DNA of 64,000 nucleotides from Closterium sp. NIES-65 (Eukaryota > Streptophyta > Zygnematophyceae > Desmidiales > Closteriaceae), in assembly GCA_948144175.1 (NCBI GenBank), contig CANXME010002160.1, forward strand, positions 1,559,501 through 1,623,500, read 5' to 3'. The translations under genes were made by a program, and so were the position numbers. The notes under the pieces were generated by a model that ran no database searches, was not told the origin of the DNA, and saw nothing but the letters and a program-made list of their open reading frames with translations. Below, one piece after another: positions 42,415 to 53,160 of this stretch (position 1 is its first letter; every line of letters starts with the position of its first letter).

Positions 42415-45241
42415 CTCTGGTGCTGCTGCGGGAGCTGAGCCTGGGGGTGCGGAGTCTGGGGGTGCTGAGCCTGGAGGTGCCGAGTCTGGGGGTGCTGAGC
42501 CTGGGGGTGCTGAGCCTGGGGGTGCCGAGTCTGGGGGTGCTGTGCCTGGGGGTGCTGAGCCTGGGGTTGCTGAGCCTGGGGGTGACGTGCCTGGGGGTGC
42601 TGTGTCTAGGGGTGCTGAGCCTGGAGGTGCTGTGCCTGGGGGTGCTTCGTCTCGCCGGGAGCCACTCTCCCCACAGGAGCTGCGTGAGTGGTTTGCCGGG
42701 CGCTGGAGGCGTGCTGCTGGTGCTGGTGGTTCTTCGGCTGCAGAGGGTACTGCTGCTGCGCGCCCCGCCGGCGCTCGTACTGTGGGTGCTGGAGCTGCTG
42801 AGTCTGAGAGTTCTCCTGGAGCTGGTCCTGCTGAGGGTGTTGGCGCTGAGCCAGCCGTTGGCGGCCCGACTGACAGTGCTCCTGGTGCTGCGGCTGGAGG
42901 TTCTGGAGCTTCTGGAGGTGCTACTGGAGTGGGTGCTCCTGCCGGGGCTGCTGGTGCTGTTCCTGCTGTTTCTAGCGTCGCCGCGCGGCCCCGACCGTAC
43001 TTCGTTCCGCTCCTGCAGCAGGTTCTTGGTCTTACACCTCCTCCTCCTCCCTTCGAGGGTCCGCAGCCTGTCCGGTCACAGCCACAGCTACAGCCTGCCT
43101 CCCCTTTGCCTGCTCCTTCTCCCTACGCTGGTCCGACTGGAGGTCTTACTGAGCGTCGTGAGCCTGCGTCTCGTCCTGTGTCGCCTGTTCGTACTGAGCG
43201 CGCTAGTGGTCGCGGGTCGCGTCAGCGTCCTCCTCCTGTCCCTGGCACGCACCGGATGTCACTGCGTCCGTCCACTGCTCCTCTGCGTGCCCCTTTGCCT
43301 TCTCCTCCTGCTTCCTCTCTTCCTGCTCTTGCCGACCCGGAGTCGGACGCCCTTCGTGCTGCCAGTCCTACTGTCACGCGTCTCCTGGCTACTGCTGTCA
43401 CTGACCCCTCCTTCGAGTCGTCTGCTGCGTCTGCCCTTGTCACTGAGCTTGTCGACTTTGCTGCGCGCTGTCGTCTAGACTACGCTGCTCGTCTTGTCAC
43501 TGAGTCTGAGTCCGCCTGTCCTCCGTCCGTCGGGGGTGAGTGTGCCCTTGGCACGGACGTCCTTGAGGACAGGCAGGAGGAGTTCCAGTGTCTGGCCGCC
43601 GCTTCACCTCGTCTCGCGTCTGTACTGCTAGCCCCTGAGGGAGACCCGGATGCACCAGACATCCCGACTCCGCGCTCTTACGCGGAGGCGATAGAGGGTC
43701 CCTACTCCTCTCAGTGGCAGGCAGCTATGGATGCAGAGATGGCTTCCTGGAAGTCAACAGGCACCTACGTTGACGCTGTTCCCCCTCCTGGGGCGAACAT
43801 CGTCAGTGGCATGTGGATTTTCAGGGTGAAGCGGCCGCCGGGTTCTCCGCCTGTCTTCAAGGCGCGTTACGTGGCTCGTGGCTTCAGTCAGCGGCAGGGG
43901 GTTGACTACTTTCAGACCTTCTCCCCCACCCCGAAGATGACCACTTTTCGGGTTCTGCTACACGTTGCTGCTCACCGTGACTACGAGCTGCACTCTCTCG
44001 ACTTCAGCACAGCTTTCTTGCAGGGCAGCCTGCACGAGGAGATCTGGCTGCGTCGCCCACCTGGCTTCACTGGGTCTTTCCCTCCTGGTACCCAGTGGAG
44101 TCTCCGGCGTCCAGTCTACGGTCTCCGCCAGGCGCCACGTGAGTGGCACGACACACTGAGGACTACGCTCGCGGCACTTGGGTTTGCTCCTTCCACTGCC
44201 GACCCGTCGCTGTTTCTGCGCACCGACACCTCTCTGCCGCCGTTCTACATCCTCGTGTACGTCGACGACTTGGTCTTTGCCACAGCTGACACTGCTGGAC
44301 TCGCCTACGTGAAGTCCGAGCTGCAGAAGAGACACACGTGTACTGACCTGGGTGAACTGCGCAGCTACCTTGGCTTGCAGATCACCCGGGACAGAGCACG
44401 CCGCACCATTACCCTGACTCAGTCACACATGGTGCAGCAGGTCCTTCAGCGCTTCGGCTTCACGTACTCCTCGCCTCAGGCCACTCCTCTGCCTACTCGC
44501 CACTCGCTCTCAGCTCTGCCTTCGGATGAGTCCGTAGAGTCGAGTGGCCCGTTTGCAGAGCTTGTTGGCTGCCTCATGTACCTGATGACCTGCACACGAC
44601 CTGACCTCGCATACCCTCTTAGCATTCTCGCACGCTTTGTTGCTCCTGGGAGACACCGACCAGAGCACATGGCTGCAGCGAAGAGGGTGTTGCGCTACTT
44701 GTGCAGTACGTCGGGCATGGGGCTAGTGCTTGGAGGGCGCAGTCCAGTGGTCCTCACTGGGCACGCAGACGCTTCTTGGGCTGACGACCAGGCTACGCAG
44801 CGGTCGTCACAGGGTTACACCTTCAGCCTTGGTTCCGGCTCTGTCTCGTGGCGGGCTACCCGCTCGTCTTCTGTTCTCGGCTCCAGTTGTGAGGCTGAGA
44901 TCTACGCTGGGGCTATGGCTGCACAGGAGTTACGCTGGCTCACCTACCTGCTGACCGACCTTGGAGAGCAGCCTCGTTCTCCTCCAGTCCTGTACGTAGA
45001 CAACAAGGCCATGCTGGCCTTGTGTCGAGAGCAGCGACTGGAGCACAGAACGAAGCACATTGCTCTTCGTTACTTTCTTGCTCGTGAGCTACAGCAGCGT
45101 GGACAGTTGCGACTTGCGTACGTGGCCTCTGAGGCCAACACTGCTGATGTCTTCACCAAGGCACTTGCGCCTTGTGATCATCAGCGTTGCTGCACGCAGT
45201 TGGGTCTTGTGCCTGTCTTGCCTCACTTGCTCTCCTCTTGA
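42371..45241 (+). CDS. Element C linker, reverse transcriptase and RNase H
   Basis: The second frame, +1 relative to the first, overlaps it by 44 bp. It starts MSQVDAVEPVEVTGDSG, but this is probably an internal residue of one polyprotein rather than a true start. A linker with GGAEPGGAESGG repeats (residues about 20-95) precedes the RT (KARYVARGFSQRQGVDYF; FSTAFLQGSLHEEIWL; YVDD at 630-633). RNase H has HADASWADDQATQ, SCEAEIYAG and LYVDNKAMLA. It ends LGLVPVLPHLLSS. All catalytic blocks are intact. Either a frameshift mutation or sequencing error in the C tract, or +1 recoding, would be needed to join it to gag. Confidence 0.93.
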   Translation: MSQVDAVEPVEVTGDSGAAAGAEPGGAESGGAEPGGAESGGAEPGGAEPGGAESGGAVPGGAEPGVAEPGGDVPGGAVSRGAEPGGAVPGGASSRREPLSPQELREWFAGRWRRAAGAGGSSAAEGTAAARPAGARTVGAGAAESESSPGAGPAEGVGAEPAVGGPTDSAPGAAAGGSGASGGATGVGAPAGAAGAVPAVSSVAARPRPYFVPLLQQVLGLTPPPPPFEGPQPVRSQPQLQPASPLPAPSPYAGPTGGLTERREPASRPVSPVRTERASGRGSRQRPPPVPGTHRMSLRPSTAPLRAPLPSPPASSLPALADPESDALRAASPTVTRLLATAVTDPSFESSAASALVTELVDFAARCRLDYAARLVTESESACPPSVGGECALGTDVLEDRQEEFQCLAAASPRLASVLLAPEGDPDAPDIPTPRSYAEAIEGPYSSQWQAAMDAEMASWKSTGTYVDAVPPPGANIVSGMWIFRVKRPPGSPPVFKARYVARGFSQRQGVDYFQTFSPTPKMTTFRVLLHVAAHRDYELHSLDFSTAFLQGSLHEEIWLRRPPGFTGSFPPGTQWSLRRPVYGLRQAPREWHDTLRTTLAALGFAPSTADPSLFLRTDTSLPPFYILVYVDDLVFATADTAGLAYVKSELQKRHTCTDLGELRSYLGLQITRDRARRTITLTQSHMVQQVLQRFGFTYSSPQATPLPTRHSLSALPSDESVESSGPFAELVGCLMYLMTCTRPDLAYPLSILARFVAPGRHRPEHMAAAKRVLRYLCSTSGMGLVLGGRSPVVLTGHADASWADDQATQRSSQGYTFSLGSGSVSWRATRSSSVLGSSCEAEIYAGAMAAQELRWLTYLLTDLGEQPRSPPVLYVDNKAMLALCREQRLEHRTKHIALRYFLARELQQRGQLRLAYVASEANTADVFTKALAPCDHQRCCTQLGLVPVLPHLLSS

Positions 45242-45438
45242 CCTTGCTTGTACTTTCGCATATATATACTCTTGTTCTTGTATATCTCTATATATGATCT
45301 TGCATGTGAACTGGCCTTGTGGCCTTTGAACTTGTGCTCGGAATGCGTGGTGACTTTGTGATCCACCCTGAGCTTTGCTTTGCTTTGCTTGACTGGTCTT
45401 GTGACCCCTTGTTCTCCCCCACTTTGCCTATGGGGGTG
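45242..45438 (+). other. Element C 3' UTR
   Basis: Conserved copia 3' UTR as in A, B and E, ending in CTATGGGGGTG, the likely polypurine tract, directly before the LTR. Confidence 0.75.
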
Positions 45439-45570
45439 TGTCAGAACTTATAGCTTACTTGTTTCTGTAGGCTATAGTGGGGTATCCCATAGGGGGTACA
45501 ACCCAATTAGGGTTTCCTATTTGTACTCACTTCGTTCATAGTCATTTCATTCTCGTTCTTTGTTTCCACA
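45439..45570 (+). repeat. 3' LTR of element C
   Basis: 132 bp, identical to the 5' LTR; followed by CGGCG, the target duplication. Confidence 0.95.
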
Positions 45571-46862
45571 CGGCGCGCTGCCGCCCCTCGACGCAAGGAA
45601 GGCAGGGCGGGAAAGGCAAGGGAGGGAGGGGAGGCATAGACTTGGGAAGACCAGAAACAAGGAGGTGGGAGTGCATGCCACGGAGGCGTGGCAGGGAGGG
45701 GTGACCAAGGCCGTGGTGCCAAAGGAGAGTCTGGTGCGACAGGAGGCGACACAAACAGGGGGCTGCTACCTGACCTACGCGGTCACCTGATCAGACGGAG
45801 CTACCTGAGTAGGCTCAGTAGTCAGTGTGTACAGACTCGACCCAGGCCGACGGGTGAACGTGGTCAGGTGGCGGCCAGTCCGGGCACACGTACAGATCGC
45901 CTCACGCTGTCCTCCAAGGGTAAAGGTATTAACCCATTCATCCTGAAGGACTGCGTTGCTCACCAAGTTCGTCGAGAACGAGGGGAGGTGAAGACCTGAG
46001 AGTGAGCCAGACGGAACCGCTGGACACGGGAGAAGAGTGGAGGAACGTGCAAGAACCGGGCCCCCCGATGGGTCAGCCAGAGAGACTACAACCGGTGCAG
46101 CGAGTGTGTGACTGTGGTACTGACGCGAAAGAAACAGCGGGAAGCACCTGAGTCAAGCGTGAAGGTGTGCAAGGCCTCAGCAAGCGCAGTACTAGAAAGA
46201 GCAGACTCACTAGCACCTAGAGAAGCAGCATCTATACCTGGGTCGGGCGGCACACACAGGTAACAGTCACCCTCAGCACTAACAGCAGCGCCACTCCGAA
46301 GGCGGGTGCGTCGAGCAAACCACTCACGAAGTTGCTGGGGCGTAGGGGCCGCGCGCGGACGCTACTGCTGCTGCTGCCTACGCCAGAGCCTCCCCTCTAA
46401 ACGGCTCCACCTCGACCGCCACCACTGCCGCCGCCACCACTCCCACTGCTGCTACCACCGCCGCCACTACTCCCACAGCCGCCACCACCGCCACCACAAC
46501 TTCCACCGCTGCCACCATTGCCGCCACCGACGCCCCCACTCCCGCCGCCACTCCCACCGCCACCTCCGTCATACAGGGCCTTAGCAGTCTTGTGCTGGCC
46601 AAGGTGAGCGCGTTCGGCTAACGGCAGGTGGTTCCGAATTGCTAGGCGAGCAACAGCGTCACGGATAAGCCACTGTGACGGAGTCGCACTGTCAGCTGCG
46701 TTAGGAGGAGCGAGAGAGGTCCCGGATGTGTGGTCAAACCAGGAGATGCCATCCCTAAACTCGCTCTGTAGGTACAACTATAAGTCGTCAAGCCAGGTCT
46801 CAAACTGGACCAAACGGCCCTCAGGATCAAAGGTGAGAACATTGAGAGAGGCCATAGAGAGA
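45571..46862 (-). pseudogene. Element D gag-protease-preintegrase remnant
   Basis: On the minus strand gag starts MASLNVLTFDPEGRLVQFET (46853) and reads to HLGQHKTAKALYDGG. There it jumps straight into the Gly-rich tract (GGGSGGGSGGVGGGNGG), so about 150 gag residues are deleted. The protease motif HTFTLDSGASRCFFR survives around 46120-46170. A stop interrupts gag (TAT-TTG read as TAG-TTG near 46780). Pre-integrase sequence with HHGLGHPSLPRLRGMHS follows at about 45670-45720. Confidence 0.75.
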
Positions 46863-47405
46863 AGAGCAGGGAGGCGCGAACAGCAGGGCAGCGCGCAGGC
46901 AGCGAGACAGGGCAGACCGTGGGCAGCACGGCACGGCAGCGGCGCTCGCGAGGCAGGGCAAGGCATGCTCGGGGCGAGCGGCACCACTAGCTTAGCAGCA
47001 GCCAAAGCGCAGGCAAGGCGAGCAGGGCAGGGAGGCGTGCGGGGCACGCGGGCATTGGGGCATGCGCGGGCGCTGGGCAGCGGGGCGCGCTGGCGCGCTG
47101 GGTAGCGGGTCGCGCCGGTGCGCTGGGCAGCGGGGCGCGCCGGCGTGCTGGGCAGCGGGGCGCGCCGGCGCGCTGGGCAGCGGGGCGCCCTGGCACACAG
47201 GGCAGCAGGGCGCGCTAGTGGGCAGGGTGCGCGGCTATGAGGGCGGCGCGACGGGCTGGGCATGGAAACGCGCGGCTAGCAGGGCGGCGCGACAGGTAGG
47301 GCAGGGCAGCACGACTGGTGGGGCAGCGCTACGGGCAGGAAACTAGTCGGTAGGCCAAAAAAAAAAAAAAAAAAAAAGTCATGGAATCGGACCTGCTCTG
47401 AAACC
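46863..47405 (-). repeat. Element D leader with GC-rich repeats
   Basis: Units like GCGCGCCGGCGCGCTGGGCA (47080-47210), an A/T homopolymer run at 47357-47378, then the TGGTTTCAGAGCAGG primer site next to the LTR. Confidence 0.75.
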
Positions 47406-47537
47406 ATGTTAGAAGAAGGAATGGGAATGAATGCATTGAGTAGGAAGTTGGTACAAGTACTAACCCTAATTGGGTTGTACCCCTTATGGACTACCCCACT
47501 ACAGCCTACACAACACAAACAACATAATAGTTTGACA
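47406..47537 (-). repeat. 5' LTR of element D
   Basis: 132 bp; on the minus strand TGTCAAACTATTATG to CTTCTAACA. Diverged from the A/C and E LTRs but with the same core. Confidence 0.85.
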
Positions 47538-48524
47538 GTGTACACAACTGACGCTGGCTTGCAAGGTAGCCATAAATCCCAAGCGTTTTCTACCACGTCT
47601 CTAAGTGACTACATCAATCATTCAACAGTATACAAAAGCTACAACACGCATACATCAGTTAAGTAGTTCAAACTTGGGTCCCATCACACAAATCCGTTTG
47701 TCCACACCAATTGATATGAAATCAAGATGTGGAAACTCTACTCCACTTCACATTCCAATTATTAGGAGCGAGACGGTGGGAAGAGCAGAAGCACCCAATG
47801 TTGGAGGTTGCGTTGGGGGGAGGTTTGCCCCCAACCACCGAATGTGTGACTAGGGTGCTCACAGTTGAGTGAGCTGCAAGTTAGATGTTTCATGAATGTG
47901 TTGCAGGTTCCAAAGAAGTTGGGATTGACTTCGGAAGAACCTGCACTTCGGTGCCACATGGCAGCACAAGAAAAATCGAGACTCACGAAGAATTCGATTC
48001 GATGAAATTCGAGGGTCGAATTTCACCCCTTTGATGTTACTTGAACATTCGAGTGCACCGCGGTTCGAGGTTACATGTGCGATTCGATGTTTGCAGCTCA
48101 CATATGTATATATATATATATATATATTTTGGTTTTGTAATGCATGGAATTATACTGAAATCAAGAATCACTTTGTATGTGATACACTCGACTACAAAAT
48201 CCAGAGAGCTCCTAACCCTTGTTTTAAGAGCACTAGCAAGCACATAAACGCCTAGAACTCCCTCGTTACTTGGGCGAATTGGGTGTTTGACGGCTCGTTG
48301 GAAAGCCAGCAGAGTGCTCTATCATTTAGTGCAAATCCTAGTACAAAGTAGGGGTGAGTCCTTTACATCACCCAAGAGTTTGATGGCAACAACAGTGAGA
48401 GTGCAAGGGGCAGATGCTGATCGGGAACTATGTGCTGGCACTGGAGCTGACGCTGGTGCTCCGGTTGATGGTGGTGCTCCAGTTGATGCTGGTGCTTTAG
48501 CCGATGCTGGAGTTACAGTCATTT
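47538..48524 (-). pseudogene. Inverted copy of the LRR gene 3' end, split by solo LTR
   Basis: Reverse complement of the tail exon and 3' flank at 36,390-36,715. The part 48524-48371 encodes ASAKAPASTGAPPSTGAPAS and the spacer HSSRSASAPCTLTVVAIKL. The part 47798-47538 carries the end of the tail (HH-like VSLLI region, TGA) and 3' flank (GGATTTATGGCTACCTTG). A 572-bp LTR-like insertion separates them. Confidence 0.85.
47799..48370. mobile_element. Solo LTR (K)
   Basis: A 572-bp insertion starting TGTTGGAGG and ending ACATCA, flanked by a perfect 5-bp duplication CCCAA (47794-47798 and 48371-48375). The uninterrupted paralogue at about 36,460 provides the empty site. It has TG...CA ends and no coding capacity, contains a (TA)n run at 48108-48127, and is unrelated to the other LTRs here. 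Confidence 0.75.
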
Positions 48525-48656
48525 GACAGCAAAAAAGGTGCCGACCAGTCCCCGCTCACCCCCTATTGCCTGATCAAACCAGTCTCCACATTTTCATGCG
48601 CTAGCAGTGTCCAAAGCAACTGCCGCCACAAATTGCATCTCCCAAAAATAGCAATG
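48525..48656. other. Host sequence between LRR copy and element E
   Basis: Unique non-coding sequence ending in CAATG, the target duplication of element E. Confidence 0.5.
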
Positions 48657-48791
48657 TGTTGGAATAACTGAACATGAATGGATGAACTAAGAGTGAAAAC
48701 AGTACAAATACCTAACCCTAGAATTGTGTACCCCCTACAGGCTAACCCACTGTAGCCTAAACAAGCACAACAACATATATAATGTTTGACA
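48657..48791 (-). repeat. 3' LTR of element E
   Basis: 135 bp, TGTTGGAATAACTG to GTTTGACA on the plus strand; followed internally by CACCCCCATAGGCGAAGTGG as in A and H. Confidence 0.93.
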
Positions 48792-49026
48792 CACCCCCAT
48801 AGGCGAAGTGGGGGAGAACTAGGGGTCACAAGACCAGTCAAGGCAAAGCAAGGCAAAACAAGCTCAGGGTGGATCTCAAGGATACCACACAAATTCCGAG
48901 CACAAGCAAGTGGTCACAAGACCAGTTCACATGCAGTTTGATAATAGAGCAAAAGGTACAATGATCAGAACCTAGCAAGAGTAAACATGCAGGTATATAT
49001 ATATAGAGATCACAGTACAAACAGGC

Positions 49027-50574
49027 TCAAGAAGTAAGCAAGTGAGGTCCAGTAGGCACAAGGCCTAGAAGAGTGCAAAACCGCTGATGGTCACAAGGCT
49101 GAAGCGCCTTGGTGAACACATCAGCAGTGTTGGCCTTAGAGGCCACGTAACGCAGGCGAAGCTGACCACGCTGCTGTAGCTCTCGAGCAAGGAAGTAACG
49201 CAGAGCAATGTGCTTCGTTCTGTGCTCCACTCTATGCTCCTCACACAAGGCAATGGCTGCCTTGTTGTCAACGTACAGCACTGGAGGAGAACGAGGCTGC
49301 TCTCCGAGGTCGGTCAGCAAGTAGGTGAGCCAGCGTAGCTCCTGGGCCATGGCTGTGGCGTAGATCTCAGCCTCACAACTGGAGCTGAGAACAGAAGAAG
49401 AGCGAGTAGAACGCCAAGAAACTGAACCAGAGCCAAGACTGAAGGAGTAACCCTGAGACGACCGCTGAGTAGCCTGGTCGTCTGCCCAAGAAGCGTCTGA
49501 GTGCCCAGTGAGAACAACTGGAACTCGCCCTCCAAGCTATAGCCCCATGCCCGACGTACTGCACAAGTAGCGCAACACCCTCTTAGCTGCATCCATGTGC
49601 TCCTTCCGGTGACGGCCGGGAGCGACATAGCGTGCAAGAATGCTGAGAGGGTATGCAAGGTCTGGTCGAGTGCAGGTCATCAGGTACATGAGGCAACCCA
49701 CAAGCTCTGGATACGGGCCACTCGGCTCTACGGACTCATCCAAAGGCAGAGCTGAGAGCGAGTGACCGGTAGGCAGAGGAGTGGGCTGAGGCGAGGAGTA
49801 CGTGAAGCGGAAGCGCTGAAGGACCTGCTGCACCATGTGTGACTGAGTCAAGGTGATGGTGCGGCGTGCTCTGTCCCGGGTGATCCGCAAGCCAAGATAG
49901 CTTGTCAGTTCACCCAGGTCTGTGCACGTGTGTCTCTTCTGCAACTCCGACTTCACGTGGGCGAGTGCCACAGTGTCAGCAGTAGCAAAGACCAAGTTGT
50001 CGACGTACACAAGGACGTAGAACGGCGGCAGTGAGGTGTCGGTGCGTAGAAACAGCGACGGGTCAGCAGTAGAAGGCGCGAACCCAAGAGCCGCAAGTGT
50101 AGTCCTCAGTGTGTCGTGCCACTCACGAGGCGCCTGGCGGAGACCGTAGACTGGCCGTCGGAGGCTCCACTGGGTACCAGGAGGGAACGACCCAGTGAAG
50201 CCAGGTGGACGGCGCAGCCAGATCTCCTCGTGCAGGCTACCTTGTAGGAAAGCAGTGCTGAAGTCAAGCGAGTGGAGCTCGTAGTCACGCTGAGCGGCGA
50301 CGTGCAACAGAACCCAAAGAGTGGTCATCTTCGGGGTCGGGGAGAAGGTCTGGAAGAAGTCAACTCCCTCTCGCTGTCTGAAGCCTCGTGCAACGTAACG
50401 CGCCTTGAAGACAGGCGGAGAGCCCGGCGGCCGCTTCACCCTGAAAATCCACATGCCACTGACGATGTTCGCCCCAGGTGGGGGAACCTCGTCGACGTAG
50501 GTGCCTCTGGACTTCCAAGAAGCCATCTCTGTGTCCATGGCCGACTGCCACTGAGAGGAGTAGGGACCGGCCAT
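49027..50574 (-). pseudogene. Element E reverse transcriptase-RNase H
   Basis: RT blocks FKARYVARGFRQREGVDFFQ and FYVLVYVDNLVFATAD are present, so the catalytic YVDD is YVDN here. RNase H blocks include LYVDNKAAIALCEEHRVEH and ANTADVFTKAL. Stops include TAG after GMGL (about 49540) and TAG for Tyr at 50586-50588 (RS-stop-AEAM) where the linker joins. Confidence 0.85.
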
Positions 50575-50583
50575 CGCCTCTGC

Positions 50584-52152
50584 CTAAGAGCGTGGGGTCG
50601 GGATGTTTGGTGCATCCGGGTCTCCCTCAGGGGCAACAAGCATGGACACGAGATGGGGCAAAGCGGCAGCAAAGCACTCAAACTCCTCTTGCCTTTCCTC
50701 AAGGACGTCAGTGCCAAGAGCCCACTCACCCCCGACGGACGGAGGACAGACAAACTCAGACGCAGCAACCAGGCTAGCAGCGTAGTCTAGACGACAGGTG
50801 GCAGCAAAGTCGACAAGCTCAGCAACTAAGGCAGACGCAGCAGCAGACTCAAAGGAAGGGTCAGTGACAACAGTAGCCAGGAGACGCGTGACAGTAAGAC
50901 TAGCAGCACGAAGAGAGTCTGACCCAGGGTCAGCAAGAGCAGGAAGAGAGGAAGAAGGAGGAGACGGCAGTGGGACACGCTGTGGAGCAGTGGACGGACG
51001 AAGCGCCATCCGGTGAGTGCCTGGGACAGCAAGAAGACGCTGACGCAGGACACGACTACCAGTGAGAGCAGTACGGAAAGGCGACGCAGGACGAAACTCA
51101 GGCGACGCAGGACAAGACTCAGGCTCACGACGCTCAGTAAGACCTCCAGTCGGACCAGTGTAAGGAGCAGGACCAGGGAGAGAGGAGGCAGACGCTAACT
51201 GCGACTGCAGCTGGACAGACGGAGGACACACTAAGGAGGGAGGAGGACAAGGAGGAGGGAGCTGACCAAGAACCTGCTCAAGGAGCGGAACGAAGTACGG
51301 GCGTGACCGTGCAGCGACACCACAGCTAGCACGGACACCTGTACCAGGGTCCGTAGCACCAGCAGCAACTCCAACACCTGGGTCCGCAGCACCAGCAGAA
51401 GCGCCAACGCTCGGGTCCGCAGCACCGGCAGCAGCTCCAACGCCCGGGTCCGCAGCACCAGTAGCACCTCCAACACTCGGGTCCTCAGCACCAGCAGTAG
51501 CTCCAACGCTCGGGTCCGCAGCACCAGCCGTAGCTCCAACACCTGGGTCCTCAGCATCAGCAGCAACTCCAACACTCGGGTCCGCAGCACCAGCAGCAGC
51601 TCCAACACCCGGGTCCTCAGCACCAGCAGCAGCTCCAACGTCCGGGTCCGCAGCACCAGCAGCAGCGCCCACGGCAGCGGGGTCCGCACTACGAGGCACG
51701 CCACTCCGAAGAGTGCAACGCAGCTCGTACCACTCACGGATCCGCTCACGGGAGGGGAGCTCCCGACTGGGAGGAGAAGCACTAGCACCAGTCCCAGCAG
51801 CACGCGCAGCTCGAGCGGAACCTCTCCTAAGGCTGCAGTACTGTAAGTACCACTCACGCAGCTGCTCTGAGGAGAGGGCTCCTTCAGGTGTAGGACTCCC
51901 AGGTCCAGTACCTCCAGACCCAGAACCTCCAGACTCCGGACTCTGCGGCTCAGCACCCCGAAGCTCAGCACCCCCAAGCTCAGCACCTCTAGGCTCTACA
52001 CCCCCAAGCTCAGCACCCCCAGGCTCAGTACCCTCAAGCTCAGCACCCCCAGGCTCCACACCCCCAGGCTCCACAGCCCCAGGCTCAGCACCCCCAGCAG
52101 GACGAGAGTCGAGAGCTACCTCAACAGGCTCAACCAGGTCTACCTGAGACAC
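50584..52152 (-). pseudogene. Element E linker region
   Basis: 522 codons, rich in GAEPGGVEPGG repeats and AGAADPSVGAAAGAEDP repeats (51340-51690), then the conserved VTRLLATVVTDPSFESAAAS segment before RT. Low complexity with no catalytic motif. Confidence 0.75.
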
Positions 52153-53160
52153 TCCTGAGGGAGCGGCACCCAGAGGGGGGGGGGGGGTCTACAACAGCAG
52201 CACCTGGGGCGAGGAAGAGAGGCGGGGGGGGGGAGCGGGGCAGTGCGGTAGGGGAAGAGACGGTAGTAGGGGACGGACTCGTCAAAAGTGACGTCCTGAG
52301 AGGGCAAGACTCGGCGCGAGGTGGCGTGGTAAAACTGCCAACCAGACGCGTCCGGGACAAAGCCGAGGAAGACGCAGGGAACAGCACGGGAGGAAAGCTT
52401 GTCCGCAGACATATCGCGGACAAAAGCTCGAGATCCCCAGACCCGGAAACGAGACGCATCACCAACCTCCCCCGTCCACAGCAGCGTGGGCGAGGTCTCC
52501 GGCAAGGAGACACGGGGCCAGAGGTTGAGCTGATGCGCAGCGTACCAGACCGCAAACGACCACAGAAAGTGGGGGGCAGCCGCATGGATCAAGGAGGTAC
52601 GGGCGACCTCCATTACCAGGCCAATGCGGCGCTCAGCAACCCCATTCTGCTGTGGAGAGGCCGGAAGCGTGAACGACTGCTCAATGCCGTGCTCAGCATA
52701 GTAGGCTGCCAAGAGGTCGGAGGAGAACTCACCACCTCTGTCAGAGTGCAAGCGCAGGACAGGAAAGTCCGAGTGGAAACGCTCGCTGAGCTGGAGACGG
52801 GCTCTGCGGATCCAAGGGATCAAGACATCAGGGACCTCACCCTTGGTGCGCAAGGGGAAGACCGTGGTGTAGCACGAGTAGTCGTCAACAACTATCAGGA
52901 AGTACCTCTCCAAACCCTGACCACGGACGCGGGCTGGGCCCCACACGTCCATGTGGAGCGTCTGCAAGGGAGCAGTCGTCGGGGGAAACGAGGAGGAGTG
53001 AGGAGCGGCGCGCTGCCGTGCCTCGACACAGGGGAGACAGGTAGGAGCAGGTGAGGGTGGGAGGGGAGGAAGGACCCTGGGCAGGCCAGAGACAAGGTAC
53101 CGGGAGTGCATGGCACGAAGCCGCTGCACAGACGGGTGGCCAAGGCGGTGGTGCTAGAGG
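52140..53160 (-). pseudogene. Element E integrase
   Basis: Contains CLPCVEARQRAA, HMDVWGPARVRG, LRLHSDRGGEFSSDLL and PQQNGVAERRIGLVMEVA, so the DDE triad and its spacing are kept. The pre-integrase motif upstream is interrupted by TAG where Trp stands in the others (53156-53158, LAHKTVL-stop-HHRLGH). Confidence 0.85.

Larger units (their letters stand above)
38218..45570 (+). mobile_element. Copia LTR retrotransposon C, nearly intact
   Basis: A 7,353-bp plus-strand element with 132-bp LTRs (38218-38349 and 45439-45570) that are identical by eye. It has a perfect 5-bp target duplication CGGCG (38213-38217 and 45571-45575). It has inserted into the integrase region of element D. It holds a primer-binding site, GC-rich leader, gag, protease, integrase, linker, RT and RNase H in copia order. 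The only obvious coding defect is one frameshift in a C tract near 42340 between two long frames. This is the most likely source of activity in the window. Confidence 0.95.
38039..47537 (-). mobile_element. Copia element D, truncated, split by element C
   Basis: Minus-strand copia remnant in two pieces, 47537-45571 and 38217-38039, which join seamlessly once C and its CGGCG duplication are removed. It has a 5' LTR (47406-47537), TGGTTTCAGAGC primer site, GC-rich leader and a gag with an internal deletion. Decayed protease and pre-integrase follow, and then the start of the integrase core. Everything after the first integrase motif, including the 3' LTR, is missing: similarity stops near 38039. 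It lies inside an inverted copy of the LRR gene's 3' end. Confidence 0.85.
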
